64,000 nucleotides of DNA from Colivivens sp963640465 (lineage in GTDB: Bacteria > Bacteroidota > Bacteroidia > Bacteroidales > Bacteroidaceae), in NCBI GenBank assembly GCA_963640465.1, contig CAVHYP010000001.1, positions 50,127 to 114,126 on the forward strand, in the 5' to 3' direction. Position 1 is the stretch's first letter; each line of letters starts with the position of its first letter. The notes beneath the pieces are model-generated. The model made no database searches. It worked only from the letters and a program-made list of their open reading frames with translations, and was not told the DNA's origin. Shown here in pieces: positions 16,731 through 23,932 of this stretch. The position numbers and the translations under genes are program-made.

Positions 16731-16897
16731 GCACCCTTCCTTTTCTGGCTACAAGTGTACGATACATGTCCCCCTAACAATTTGTATCGCGTATAGGTTT
16801 TTTTGGTTATTCACACTTGCCGGATACATGGACCCCACTTCCTATCATATGTACATTAAAATTGCACGGGGTTCAAAATAGGAAGGGTGCTTTTTTG
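16731..16897 (+). ncRNA. candidate structured small RNA with intrinsic terminator
   Basis: A 167-base segment closed by a perfect 11-base-pair stem, GCACCCTTCCT (16731-16741) with AGGAAGGGTGC (16880-16890), followed by TTTTTT. Inside are a long arm formed by TCTGG/CCGGA (16744-16748 with 16820-16824) and CAAGTGT/ACACTTG (16752-16758 with 16813-16819), capped by GATACA/TGTATC (16761-16766 with 16783-16788), and a second arm GGACCCC/GGGGTTC (16830-16836 with 16868-16874, one G-U pair). The T run gives the plus strand as the likely coding strand. Length and a closing stem around a branched interior would be compatible with a 6S-like RNA, but I cannot confirm the family. Confidence 0.6.
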
Positions 16898-16961
16898 TAC
16901 TTATATATTCAACATCTGGTGGACTTTCCACAACATCCGGTAGACTTACTGCAACTCAATG

Positions 16962-17414
16962 TCACTGACAGTCCCCGAATATGGGGCTGTCGATGCTGAC
17001 GATGGACTGGATTCTTATCTGCATGCCGTTGGTCAGAGAAAGAGTTTGGTTGTAGGTGTCGATGGCTTTTAGTGTGCCAGTGATGGTCTGAACCATGATT
17101 TTTCTACTTTGTCGGTTGGCAGTCGTGTCGGCTTGTCGCTTGTCTGTCGTGGCAGTGACGGCAATGGGCACAGCTTCGTTGCAGCACGACTGGAGAATAC
17201 TGATTTTGCGGTCGAGATCTTCGGGCGTGTCTTCTCCAGGCGCATAGTCGAAGTCTGCGTCTGTTTGTCTGCCGGCCTGCTTTATGGCATCTTCGTGACC
17301 ATTGAGCGCGGCAAAGGGTGCGAACTGCGTTGCACGGTCTTCCATCGACATTTGCGGATGATGTTTCGACACGTGGTGGGGAAGATTGATTATGTCGTTG
17401 AAAATGCTGGTCAT
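16962..17414 (-). CDS. YolD-like protein
   Basis: A 150-residue protein whose segment MEDRATQFAPFAALNGHEDA matches the small YolD-like proteins encoded next to Y-family DNA polymerases. The C-terminal half (TGTLKAIDTYNQTLSLTNGM) is a small beta domain that is also typical. Its ATG overlaps the polymerase stop by 4 bases, so the two are translationally coupled. It may modulate the error-prone polymerase, in the position that UmuD occupies elsewhere; that role is inferred only from context. Confidence 0.72.
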   Translation of the reverse strand: MTSIFNDIINLPHHVSKHHPQMSMEDRATQFAPFAALNGHEDAIKQAGRQTDADFDYAPGEDTPEDLDRKISILQSCCNEAVPIAVTATTDKRQADTTANRQSRKIMVQTITGTLKAIDTYNQTLSLTNGMQIRIQSIVSIDSPIFGDCQ

Positions 17415-18949
17415 GCGTTGTGCCCTCCTATCTGATTGTTGCGCTCGCGCGTGGTTGCTCCTTCGTTGAAGTCGAGACCTTTCAGTATGGCGTTCTTTCC
17501 GAACTTCTTCTTGATGCTCAGCAGGGCCTCCTGCATCTTCCGTTCTTTCTTGTCTTGCCTTACCTCTGCCTCTTGCTGATCGTGTTGCTGCTGGTAGTCT
17601 GTGAACATGTCGAGCTGCACTGCCGCTGGCTTGGCCTTTGCTTGCTGTTCCTGGTCTTCATAGACAATGTGGTTGGCACATACGTTGAGCCGGCGGACAA
17701 ACAGCGAGGGGTCGGTATAAGAGTGGAAGAGTTCGTCCACTGCTTTCGATATGGCTCTGCTCGACGATGTCATTCTATCGAGATTCATCGAACCGTGAGC
17801 AGGCTTGGGTACTGGCCGTCCGTAGCGATCGTACACCACTTCACCTTTGTATTCCTCGCGTGCTTTCTCTCTTCTCAGATTTTCAGTGTCGTAATCCACG
17901 TTGATCACTATCTGGTCGGTCATCAACCGCTTTTCCACCAGTTCCAGTGCCAGCGAATCTGCCATCTCGAGGATGACTGTCCTTGCCTGGGTGAAAGGGT
18001 AGGGTGACTTCAGCACTTGCCCGTTGCTGAGCGATTTTGCTCTGGGCTTGTAGGCTTTGATGGCTTCGATGGTGCATGGCTCCCATCCCCATGCGTGGTC
18101 AATCAACAGTTCGGCATTCACTCCGAAGAGTTTGTAGAAGATTTCCTCGTCGCGCACCGAGCATTTGGCAATTTGCCCCATTGTGTAGATACCAATCCGC
18201 TCCAGTTTTTGTGCTATTCCTGGGCCCACTCTCCAAAACTTGGTGATTGGCTGGTAGTCCCACAGTTGGCGGCGGTATGTCATCTCGTTGAGTTCGGCAA
18301 TGCGCACTCCATCCTTGTCTGCCGGCATTTTCTTTGCCACGATGTCCATTGCTACTTTACACAGATAGAGGTTCGTGCCGATGCCTGCAGTGGCAGTGAT
18401 GCCGGTGGCAAGTAACACGTCCTTTATCATCCTCATGGCAAGTTTGTGGGCAGTCAGCTTGTAGAGTTTCAGATAGTTGGTGGCATCGATGAACACTTCG
18501 TCCACAGAATAGACATGGATGTCTTCGGGTGCAATGTATTTGAGGTAAATCTTGTAGATTTTGCTGCTGCACTCGATGTAGTCAGCCATGTGGGGATTGG
18601 CAGCCACAAAGTCGATCTCTAGTTCCGGATGGGCTTTCAGTTCGGAGTCGGACACGGATTTGCCGGTGAACGAGTGCCCGGGTGCATTGCTGCGCCGTTC
18701 TTTGTTCACCTCCTTCACTCTCTCCACCACTTCGAACAGCCGTGCCCTGCCACCGATGCCATAGGCTTTCAGCGAAGGCGACACAGCCAGGCAGATGGTC
18801 TTTTCCGTGCGGCTTACGTCAGCCACCACGAGATTGGTGGTCAACGGGTCCATGTTCCGCCTCACGCATTCCACTGATGCGTAAAACGATTTCAAGTCGA
18901 TGGCTATATATGTCCTTTCCTCTTGCATGGGCAGTTTGTTGGCATTCAT
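17411..18949 (-). CDS. Y-family DNA polymerase (UmuC/DinB-like)
   Basis: A 512-residue translesion polymerase. The palm begins with YIAIDLKSFYASVEC (first catalytic Asp), the second acidic pair is in VYSVDEVFID, and the helix-hairpin-helix thumb (WRVGPGIAQKLERIGIYTMGQIAK) follows at about 240-270. The little-finger domain occupies about 310-450. The C-terminal about 60 residues are charged and predicted coiled or disordered (QQQHDQQEAEVRQDKKERK). Longer than DinB and adjacent to a YolD-like gene, so closer to the UmuC/YqjW side. The downstream partner overlaps by 4 bases. Confidence 0.93.
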   Translation of the reverse strand: MNANKLPMQEERTYIAIDLKSFYASVECVRRNMDPLTTNLVVADVSRTEKTICLAVSPSLKAYGIGGRARLFEVVERVKEVNKERRSNAPGHSFTGKSVSDSELKAHPELEIDFVAANPHMADYIECSSKIYKIYLKYIAPEDIHVYSVDEVFIDATNYLKLYKLTAHKLAMRMIKDVLLATGITATAGIGTNLYLCKVAMDIVAKKMPADKDGVRIAELNEMTYRRQLWDYQPITKFWRVGPGIAQKLERIGIYTMGQIAKCSVRDEEIFYKLFGVNAELLIDHAWGWEPCTIEAIKAYKPRAKSLSNGQVLKSPYPFTQARTVILEMADSLALELVEKRLMTDQIVINVDYDTENLRREKAREEYKGEVVYDRYGRPVPKPAHGSMNLDRMTSSSRAISKAVDELFHSYTDPSLFVRRLNVCANHIVYEDQEQQAKAKPAAVQLDMFTDYQQQHDQQEAEVRQDKKERKMQEALLSIKKKFGKNAILKGLDFNEGATTRERNNQIGGHNA

Positions 18950-18959
18950 TTTTATGTGC

Positions 18960-18967
18960 CAAAGTTA
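18960..18967 (-). promoter_or_regulatory. -7 element of the Y-family polymerase operon
   Basis: TAACTTTG on the minus strand, 11 bases before the start codon, which implies a very short or leaderless transcript. No clear TTTG upstream. Confidence 0.55.
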
Positions 18968-19025
18968 CAAAAACTAATTGAAAACAGATGTATTGCAGCC
19001 GTAAAAAAGATAAGTAGCCTCACAA

Positions 19026-19057
19026 TTTGGTGAATATAATTAAAATGCATATCTTTG
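19026..19057 (+). promoter_or_regulatory. promoter of the DUF4250 gene
   Basis: TTTG (19026-19029), 20-base spacer, TATCTTTG (19050-19057). A second TATCTTTG at 19127-19134 arises from the repeat tract and lacks a TTTG at the right distance. Confidence 0.8.
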
Positions 19058-19182
19058 CAAGAACAAGACAAAGACATTGGATAATCTTTGCAGTAACAAT
19101 GCAAGAGATTGACAAGGACAAAACAATATCTTTGCAGTAACAAAGCAGGAGATTGATAAGAACAGAACAAGAGACAAAGACT
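19050..19182 (+). repeat. 22-base-period tract duplicating a promoter element
   Basis: Units of 22 bases begin at 19050, 19083, 19105, 19127 and 19149, with one 11-base half unit at 19072-19082 and a partial unit running into the DUF4250 start codon at 19183. The tatctttgca word, which contains the -7 element, is found in three of the units. Confidence 0.85.
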
Positions 19183-19392
19183 ATGGACAGACTTCCAAAA
19201 GACTCGGCGATGCTTGTATCGGCAGTGAACATGCTACTGCGTGATGATGAGTTCGACACGCTGGAGTCGTTGTGCTATAATTTCGACACTACGCCCGAAC
19301 AACTGAAGGAAAATCTGAAGGCAAACGGTTACGTGTATTGCGAAGAACAAAAACAGTTCCGTCCCGACGGATTCAACAAGGCTGGTGAATGA
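19183..19392 (+). CDS. DUF4250 domain protein
   Basis: A 69-residue cytoplasmic protein. The N-terminus MDRLPKDSAMLVSAVNMLLRD and the later GYVYCEEQKQF match the DUF4250 pattern (LPKDP.MLLS.VN..LRD...). Function is unknown; such small proteins are common in Bacteroidetes and Firmicutes. The start at 19183 fits the family; an upstream ATG at 19153 lies in the repeat tract and would add ten residues that do not match. Confidence 0.82.
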   Translation: MDRLPKDSAMLVSAVNMLLRDDEFDTLESLCYNFDTTPEQLKENLKANGYVYCEEQKQFRPDGFNKAGE

Positions 19393-19428
19393 TTTCATGA
19401 TTCAGCGAAAGACTTCACGATTCAGTAT

Positions 19429-19689
19429 ATGATTTCACGAGACTGCATAGAATCCGCCTATTGTTTTTTCCACCAGAAGCAGAGAGTGTATGAGTATTCA
19501 ACCATCGACTGGCAGAAAGACGACATCGAACTGGCAATCAGTGAGTATGTGAACGGCATGGATATGAATCTCTATCGGCTTCTGGCTGATAGCAAGGAAG
19601 ACTTCCTGCTCGATCATACTTGCTTTGCCTCAGACCTTGGGAAGGCAGTTGAACGATTGGACGGACTGATGAAGATGGATGAAAACTGA
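19429..19689 (+). CDS. conserved hypothetical protein
   Basis: An 86-residue soluble, acidic protein (IESAYCFFHQKQRVYEYST, then a helical region with DDIELAISEYVNGM and FLLDHTCFASDLGKAVERL). I do not recognise a named family, but similar proteins beginning with SRECIEAAYCFFHQK occur in Bacteroidales from memory. No signal peptide, no membrane helix. It lies 36 bases after the DUF4250 gene in the same direction and may be co-transcribed. Confidence 0.6.
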   Translation: MISRDCIESAYCFFHQKQRVYEYSTIDWQKDDIELAISEYVNGMDMNLYRLLADSKEDFLLDHTCFASDLGKAVERLDGLMKMDEN

Positions 19690-19790
19690 AATAGCGGACA
19701 GCGGAAGTATAGAAGTATAAATAACGAACGATAAAAAGTACAAAACAATAAAGACAAAACAAAACGATAAGAACAAAAAACAAAAGTAAT

Positions 19791-20921
19791 ATGAAGAAAG
19801 TTAACATTCTGGCACTTGCGGTGTGCCTTATTTCATTCTTTGCATGCAGCGCAAAGCAAGGATATGTGATTACAGGAACGGCAGAGGGAACAGTGGACGG
19901 CGATACCGTTTATCTCTGCAATATGCAGGGTTTCTTCTCAATGATTCCTACCGACACAGCCTATGTGAAGAACGGACAGTTTGAATTCAGAGGAGATTTC
20001 GATGGCGCTGCAATACGTTATGTCATTGCAATGCACAATGGTGATGCCGTAGGCGGATGGGCTGACGTCATCCTCGAGAAAGAAGCAAACATCAAGGTGC
20101 AGATATTCAGCGACGACTCTAAGAAGCCAGTTGTGGAGAGCGATGGTGTGGAAGCACAATTGTATAAGGAATTCATGGCATTGGAGGACAAATGGAACAA
20201 GACTCAGCAACCTTCATGGGACATCGTGCGTGAGCAGAAAGGCACTCCGGAACAGATTGCAGCAGCACAGAAAACAATGGACTCAATCACTGTGGAGATG
20301 CACAAGGCTGAGAAACAGTTTATGATCGACCATCTGCCATCGGGCGTGAGCGATATGATTCTAGCATCAGTGTACAGCCGCACAGAATCGGACAAGGAAA
20401 AGGCTGAGTTGCTGGACTTGTTCAAGCAGAAATGTCCGAACACACCTAATTATAAATCTATAATTGCTGACATCGAGGCAAAGCAAAGGGGAAAGGTGGG
20501 TTCTACCTACACCGATTTCACAATGAGTGATCCCGATGGCAAGAAACTCTCGATAAGCCAGTTTGTGAAGAACAACAAATACACACTGGTCGACTTCTGG
20601 GCTTCATGGTGTGGACCTTGCTGCGCTGAGATGCCAAATGTGGTGAAGGCTTACGAGAAGTTCCACAGCAAAGGATTGGAAATCATTGGAGTATCGCTTG
20701 ACAATGACAAGGACGCATGGCAGGCAGGACTCAACCGCTTGAAGATGTCATGGCCTCAGATGTCAGACCTCAAGGGCTGGGAATGTGAAGCAGCTTCGCT
20801 CTATGGCATTCAGGCAATTCCTTCAAACATACTGATTGACCAGAGCGGAAAGATTGTGGCAAAGGACTTGCGTGAGGAAGAATTGCAGACAAAACTGGCA
20901 GAACTCTTGAATAAGGACTGA
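19791..20921 (+). CDS. TlpA-like thioredoxin-fold lipoprotein with DUF4369 domain
   Basis: A 376-residue envelope lipoprotein: signal peptide LALAVCLISFFAC with the lipid cysteine at about residue 19, an N-terminal DUF4369-like beta domain (about 25-120), a helical linker, and a C-terminal TlpA/ResA-like thioredoxin fold (about 235-376). The redox pair is WCGPC (Cys274, Cys277) in FWASWCGPCCAEMP; an extra Cys follows directly. The cis-proline loop is AIPSNILID. It probably reduces or rearranges disulfides in the periplasm. A 40-base tandem duplication joins its stop to the ung start. Confidence 0.9.
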   Translation: MKKVNILALAVCLISFFACSAKQGYVITGTAEGTVDGDTVYLCNMQGFFSMIPTDTAYVKNGQFEFRGDFDGAAIRYVIAMHNGDAVGGWADVILEKEANIKVQIFSDDSKKPVVESDGVEAQLYKEFMALEDKWNKTQQPSWDIVREQKGTPEQIAAAQKTMDSITVEMHKAEKQFMIDHLPSGVSDMILASVYSRTESDKEKAELLDLFKQKCPNTPNYKSIIADIEAKQRGKVGSTYTDFTMSDPDGKKLSISQFVKNNKYTLVDFWASWCGPCCAEMPNVVKAYEKFHSKGLEIIGVSLDNDKDAWQAGLNRLKMSWPQMSDLKGWECEAASLYGIQAIPSNILIDQSGKIVAKDLREEELQTKLAELLNKD

Positions 20922-20976
20922 TGAACGTAGAGAAGGAGTTTTGAATGTAAATAAGAACTGATGAACGTAGAGATAG
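20911..20976 (+). repeat. 40-base duplication of the ung start region
   Basis: The word actgatgaacgtagaga occurs at 20917-20933 (covering the tlpA-like stop) and at 20957-20973 (covering the ung start codon), each preceded by ataag. Confidence 0.9.
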
Positions 20977-21623
20977 AACCATCCTGGAAAGAACAGTTGC
21001 AGACTGAGTTCGACAAGCCATATTTTGCACAGTTGGCTGCATTCGTTAAGCAGGAATATGCAACCCATTCGGTTTATCCTCCGGGCAAACTCATTTTCAA
21101 TGCCTTCAACCAGTGCCCGTTCAACAAAGTAAAGGTGGTGCTGATTGGGCAGGATCCTTACCATGAACCGGGACAAGCCCAAGGACTGTGCTTCTCGGTG
21201 AACGAGGGCGTGACATTTCCGCCTTCGTTGAACAATATTTTTAAGGAGATAGAGTCCGACATCGGTACGCCAGTGCCAAAGAGCGGTGACCTCACCCGAT
21301 GGGCAAAGCAAGGTGTGCTGCTGCTCAATGCAACACTCACGGTGCGTGAGCATGAGGCTGGTTCCCACCAAAAGCACGGATGGGAAGAATTCACCGATGC
21401 CGTCATCCGTACGCTGAGCGAGAAATGTGAGAACCTGGTGTTTATCCTTTGGGGAAGTTATGCCCAGGGAAAGAGCAGTTTGATTGACAGTAAGAAACAT
21501 TGCATCCTGCGGTCGGCACATCCGTCGCCGCTGTCTGCCTACCGCGGCTTCTTCGGCAATCATCATTTCAGTTTGACAAACGACTATCTGCGGTCGAAAG
21601 GTATTGAAGAGATAAAATGGTAA
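20961..21623 (+). CDS. ung: uracil-DNA glycosylase (family 1)
   Basis: Removes uracil from DNA as the first step of base-excision repair. The 220-residue protein has the catalytic motif GQDPYH with the water-activating Asp65, the uracil-stacking loop (FPPSLNNIF), and the leucine-loop motif HPSPLSAYRG near residue 190. All are hallmarks of the Ung family. The start ATG at 20961 gives the family-typical short N-terminus (MNVEIEPSWKEQL). The HAD gene downstream overlaps it by 7 bases. Confidence 0.97.
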   Translation: MNVEIEPSWKEQLQTEFDKPYFAQLAAFVKQEYATHSVYPPGKLIFNAFNQCPFNKVKVVLIGQDPYHEPGQAQGLCFSVNEGVTFPPSLNNIFKEIESDIGTPVPKSGDLTRWAKQGVLLLNATLTVREHEAGSHQKHGWEEFTDAVIRTLSEKCENLVFILWGSYAQGKSSLIDSKKHCILRSAHPSPLSAYRGFFGNHHFSLTNDYLRSKGIEEIKW

Positions 21624-22282
21624 AGAACATAATATTTGATTTCGGTGGTGTGATTATTCATATCGATTCCAAGGAAGCGTGCCGCAGGTTCATTTCCCTG
21701 GGCATTACCGATGCAGAACAACAACTGAGTATCTTTGGACAGACAGGCATCTTCCGTGAAGTGGAGACTGGCGAGATAACAGCCGAGGAATTCTGTCGGA
21801 AACTGGCAGCGGAAGCAAAGGAAAAAGGCGGAAAGTTCAAGGACGAGGAAAATCCTACATTCACGTTCGAGCAAGCACAATGGGCATGGCTCGGCTACAT
21901 CAAGACTGTGCCCCAGAAGAACCTGGAGACATTGCTCCGGTTGCAGAAGGACTACAACCTCTACTTGCTGAGCAACCTCAATCCTTTCATCTCACAGTGG
22001 GACGAGAGTGAGGCATTCAGCGGCGACGGTCACGGACTCAGCCATTACATTTCCGAACGCTACTACAGCTTCCAGCTGCACGACTACAAGCCTGCACCTT
22101 CCATCTTCGAGAAGATGCTCAGCCGGGCAGGAATAAAAGCCGAGGAATCGGTGTTTCTCGACGACAGTCCGAAGAATATCGAGGGATGTGAGAAGGTGGG
22201 AATCAAAGGACTTCTCGTGCAGAAGGATGAAGACTGGACGGATCGTCTCGATGCGTTCCTCGCAAAGCAAAATGGATTGTAA
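21617..22282 (+). CDS. HAD-superfamily hydrolase (subfamily IA)
   Basis: A 221-residue cytoplasmic phosphatase-like protein. HAD motif I is reduced to FDFGGVIIHID, with the nucleophile Asp at residue 8 but Gly in place of the usual second Asp two positions later, as in the YihX-like group. Motif II is LLSNLN, motif III lies around KPAPSIFEKML and motif IV is FLDDSPKNIEG. The cap is four-helical (about 15-100). Substrate unknown; YihX-like enzymes hydrolyse sugar phosphates such as glucose-1-phosphate. Its start overlaps ung by 7 bases. Confidence 0.88.
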   Translation: MVKNIIFDFGGVIIHIDSKEACRRFISLGITDAEQQLSIFGQTGIFREVETGEITAEEFCRKLAAEAKEKGGKFKDEENPTFTFEQAQWAWLGYIKTVPQKNLETLLRLQKDYNLYLLSNLNPFISQWDESEAFSGDGHGLSHYISERYYSFQLHDYKPAPSIFEKMLSRAGIKAEESVFLDDSPKNIEGCEKVGIKGLLVQKDEDWTDRLDAFLAKQNGL

Positions 22283-22285
22283 GAC

Positions 22286-22432
22286 GATGAGTGTAAGAAC
22301 TAATACCGGGACAAGATGTACCGAGGCAAGATGTATTAAGACTATATGCGCTAAGGTAAAGAGTGTTAAGACTATATGTGCTGATTCAATATGCGCCAAG
22401 CCAATGTGTGCTGGGATAATGCTTGCGAAGAC
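22286..22432 (+). repeat. 15-base-period tract between HAD and phospholipase D genes
   Basis: Ten units, nine of 15 bases and one of 12, run from just after the HAD stop to the first codons of the phospholipase D gene; for example aagatgtattaagac, tatatgcgctaaggt, tatatgtgctgattc, aatatgcgccaagcc. The last unit (22418-22432) contains the chosen start codon. If translated in the downstream frame the tract would give pentapeptides of the type xCxKx. Confidence 0.88.
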
Positions 22433-23642
22433 TCGGATATTTCCTCTGCTGACATTCCTGTTCGTTTCCATCTCGTTGTCTGCCCAAAGCGATGTGTTTG
22501 AGCAGCAGTTTCTGAAAAGCAGGAATATTGAAATTACTGAAGGCAATTTTGTGAAGTTGCTGAAAAGCGGCAAGGATAAATTTGCAGACTTGTTTGAGTC
22601 GGTACGCAATGCCAAATCGTTCATCCACCTGGAGTACTTCAATTTCCGCAACGATTCGATTGCACGTCTGCTCTATCATGAACTGGCTCTGAAAGTGGCA
22701 GAAGGCGTTGAGGTACGAGCCATGTATGATGCATTCGGCAATTGCTCCAACAACCAGCCAGTGGAACGCCACATGCACGACTCAATCTCGGCGCTGGGAA
22801 TAAAACTCGTGAAGTTCGACCCGATCACCTTTCCGTGGGTGAACCACATCATTCCGCGCGACCATCGCAAGATTGTGGTAATTGACGGCAAGATTGGCTA
22901 TACGGGAGGCATGAATGTGGCAGACTATTACATCAACGGACTGGAGGGAATTGGTCCGTGGCGAGACATGCACATGCACATCGAGGGACCGGCAGTGGAA
23001 CTACTCCATCGTATTTTCTGCCGTATGTGGCAGGAGTCTACGGGTGAATCGCTGACTGGAGAAAAATATTTTCCTGAGCAGAAAAAAAGAGGAAACTCGA
23101 AGGTGGCAGTCGTAGACCGCCATCCGGGCGAGACCAACAAGTCAATGCGTGAGCTCTACGTCAGCATGCTCGACAATGCCCACAGCAAGGTGCTACTTGT
23201 GAACCCTTATTTTGTGCCGACCAAATCGGTGCGCGATGCACTCAAGCGCTGCATCGACAGGGGAGTGGACGTGGAAATCATGCTCAGCGAGAAGAGCGAC
23301 ATCCCGCTTACTCCCGACGCAAGCCACTACGTGGGGCGTAAGATGCAGAAGCGCGGAGCCAAGGTCTTCATGTTTCATGGCGGTTTCCACCATTCGAAGA
23401 TAATGATGGTCGACGACAAGTTCTGCACCGTGGGGTCAACCAATCTCGACAGCCGGAGCTTGCGCTGCGACTACGAGGTGAACACGGTGATTTTCGATGA
23501 GTACATTACGGCAGAACTCTCCCGTATGTTCGAAAACGACAAGAAGAATTGCGTGCCAATGAACACAGACTATTGGAAGCAGAAAACCCACTGGAAACGC
23601 TTTGTCGGTTGGTTTGGCAATCTCCTGACACCGGTGCTGTAA
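22419..23642 (+). CDS. phospholipase D / cardiolipin synthase-like protein
   Basis: A 407-residue protein with two HxKxxxxD motifs: HRK at about residue 149 (DHRKIVVIDGKIGYTGGMN) and HSK at about 325 (HHSKIMMVDDKFCTVGSTN), the two halves of a PLD active site. This fits cardiolipin synthase, which joins two phosphatidylglycerols at the membrane. The N-terminus (MLAKTRIFPLLTFLFVSISLSAQ) looks like a signal peptide rather than the two helices of ClsA, so it may be periplasmic or anchored. I start at 22419 because everything upstream is a repeat tract; a start at 22287 would add 44 repeat-encoded residues. Confidence 0.88.
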   Translation: MLAKTRIFPLLTFLFVSISLSAQSDVFEQQFLKSRNIEITEGNFVKLLKSGKDKFADLFESVRNAKSFIHLEYFNFRNDSIARLLYHELALKVAEGVEVRAMYDAFGNCSNNQPVERHMHDSISALGIKLVKFDPITFPWVNHIIPRDHRKIVVIDGKIGYTGGMNVADYYINGLEGIGPWRDMHMHIEGPAVELLHRIFCRMWQESTGESLTGEKYFPEQKKRGNSKVAVVDRHPGETNKSMRELYVSMLDNAHSKVLLVNPYFVPTKSVRDALKRCIDRGVDVEIMLSEKSDIPLTPDASHYVGRKMQKRGAKVFMFHGGFHHSKIMMVDDKFCTVGSTNLDSRSLRCDYEVNTVIFDEYITAELSRMFENDKKNCVPMNTDYWKQKTHWKRFVGWFGNLLTPVL

Positions 23643-23646
23643 AAGA

Positions 23647-23873
23647 CAATGGCTTAGCGTAGAACAAGTAGGGCTTTAGTTATTGAAAAACAATGGCTTA
23701 GTCATGGGATAATAAGACTTTAGCATGAGAAAATAACGTTTTTGACATAAAAACAAGGTCTTTAGCGTGGAAAATAGAGGTTTTACACCTTATATCATAT
23801 ATAGTAGATGGGGCTTTTAATGAGAGGAGTCAAAACTTTTGGTAAGAGGTAACAAGGTCTTCGGCGTGTGTGA
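23647..23873 (+). repeat. degenerate 22-base-period tract
   Basis: The spacer 23643-23932 is filled with words such as acaatggcttagcgtagaac (23647), acaatggcttagtcatggga (23691), ataagactttagcatgagaa (23713), acaaggtctttagcgtggaa (23753) and acaaggtcttcggcgtgtgt (23852). Spacing is 22, with one 18-base unit and a net offset of 99 (four and a half units) before the last copy. No gene is visible. Confidence 0.8.
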
Positions 23874-23932
23874 AAACGAGTCTTGCATTATAGTAAATCA
23901 TGTGATATAGAGAAAACAAAGAACAAGAAATA

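Larger units (their letters stand above)
16013..16961. other. 950-base non-coding region with candidate RNA elements
   Basis: Between GH115 and the YolD-like gene no convincing protein frame exists. In order it holds a GH115 promoter element, a hairpin with a nine-G loop, a plus-strand promoter-like sequence, a 51-base hairpin, 22-base degenerate repeats and a 167-base structured RNA candidate ending in a T run. These are listed separately. Confidence 0.7.

Noticed and set aside
16731..16890. Possible MITE, because of the 11-base terminal inverted repeats
   Set aside because: No target-site duplication flanks it, and the T run after the right arm plus internal helices fit an RNA with terminator better; not fully excluded.
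22188..22418. Longer phospholipase D reading frame starting inside the HAD gene
   Set aside because: Overlaps the HAD gene and is then made of repeat units; the signal peptide begins at 22419.
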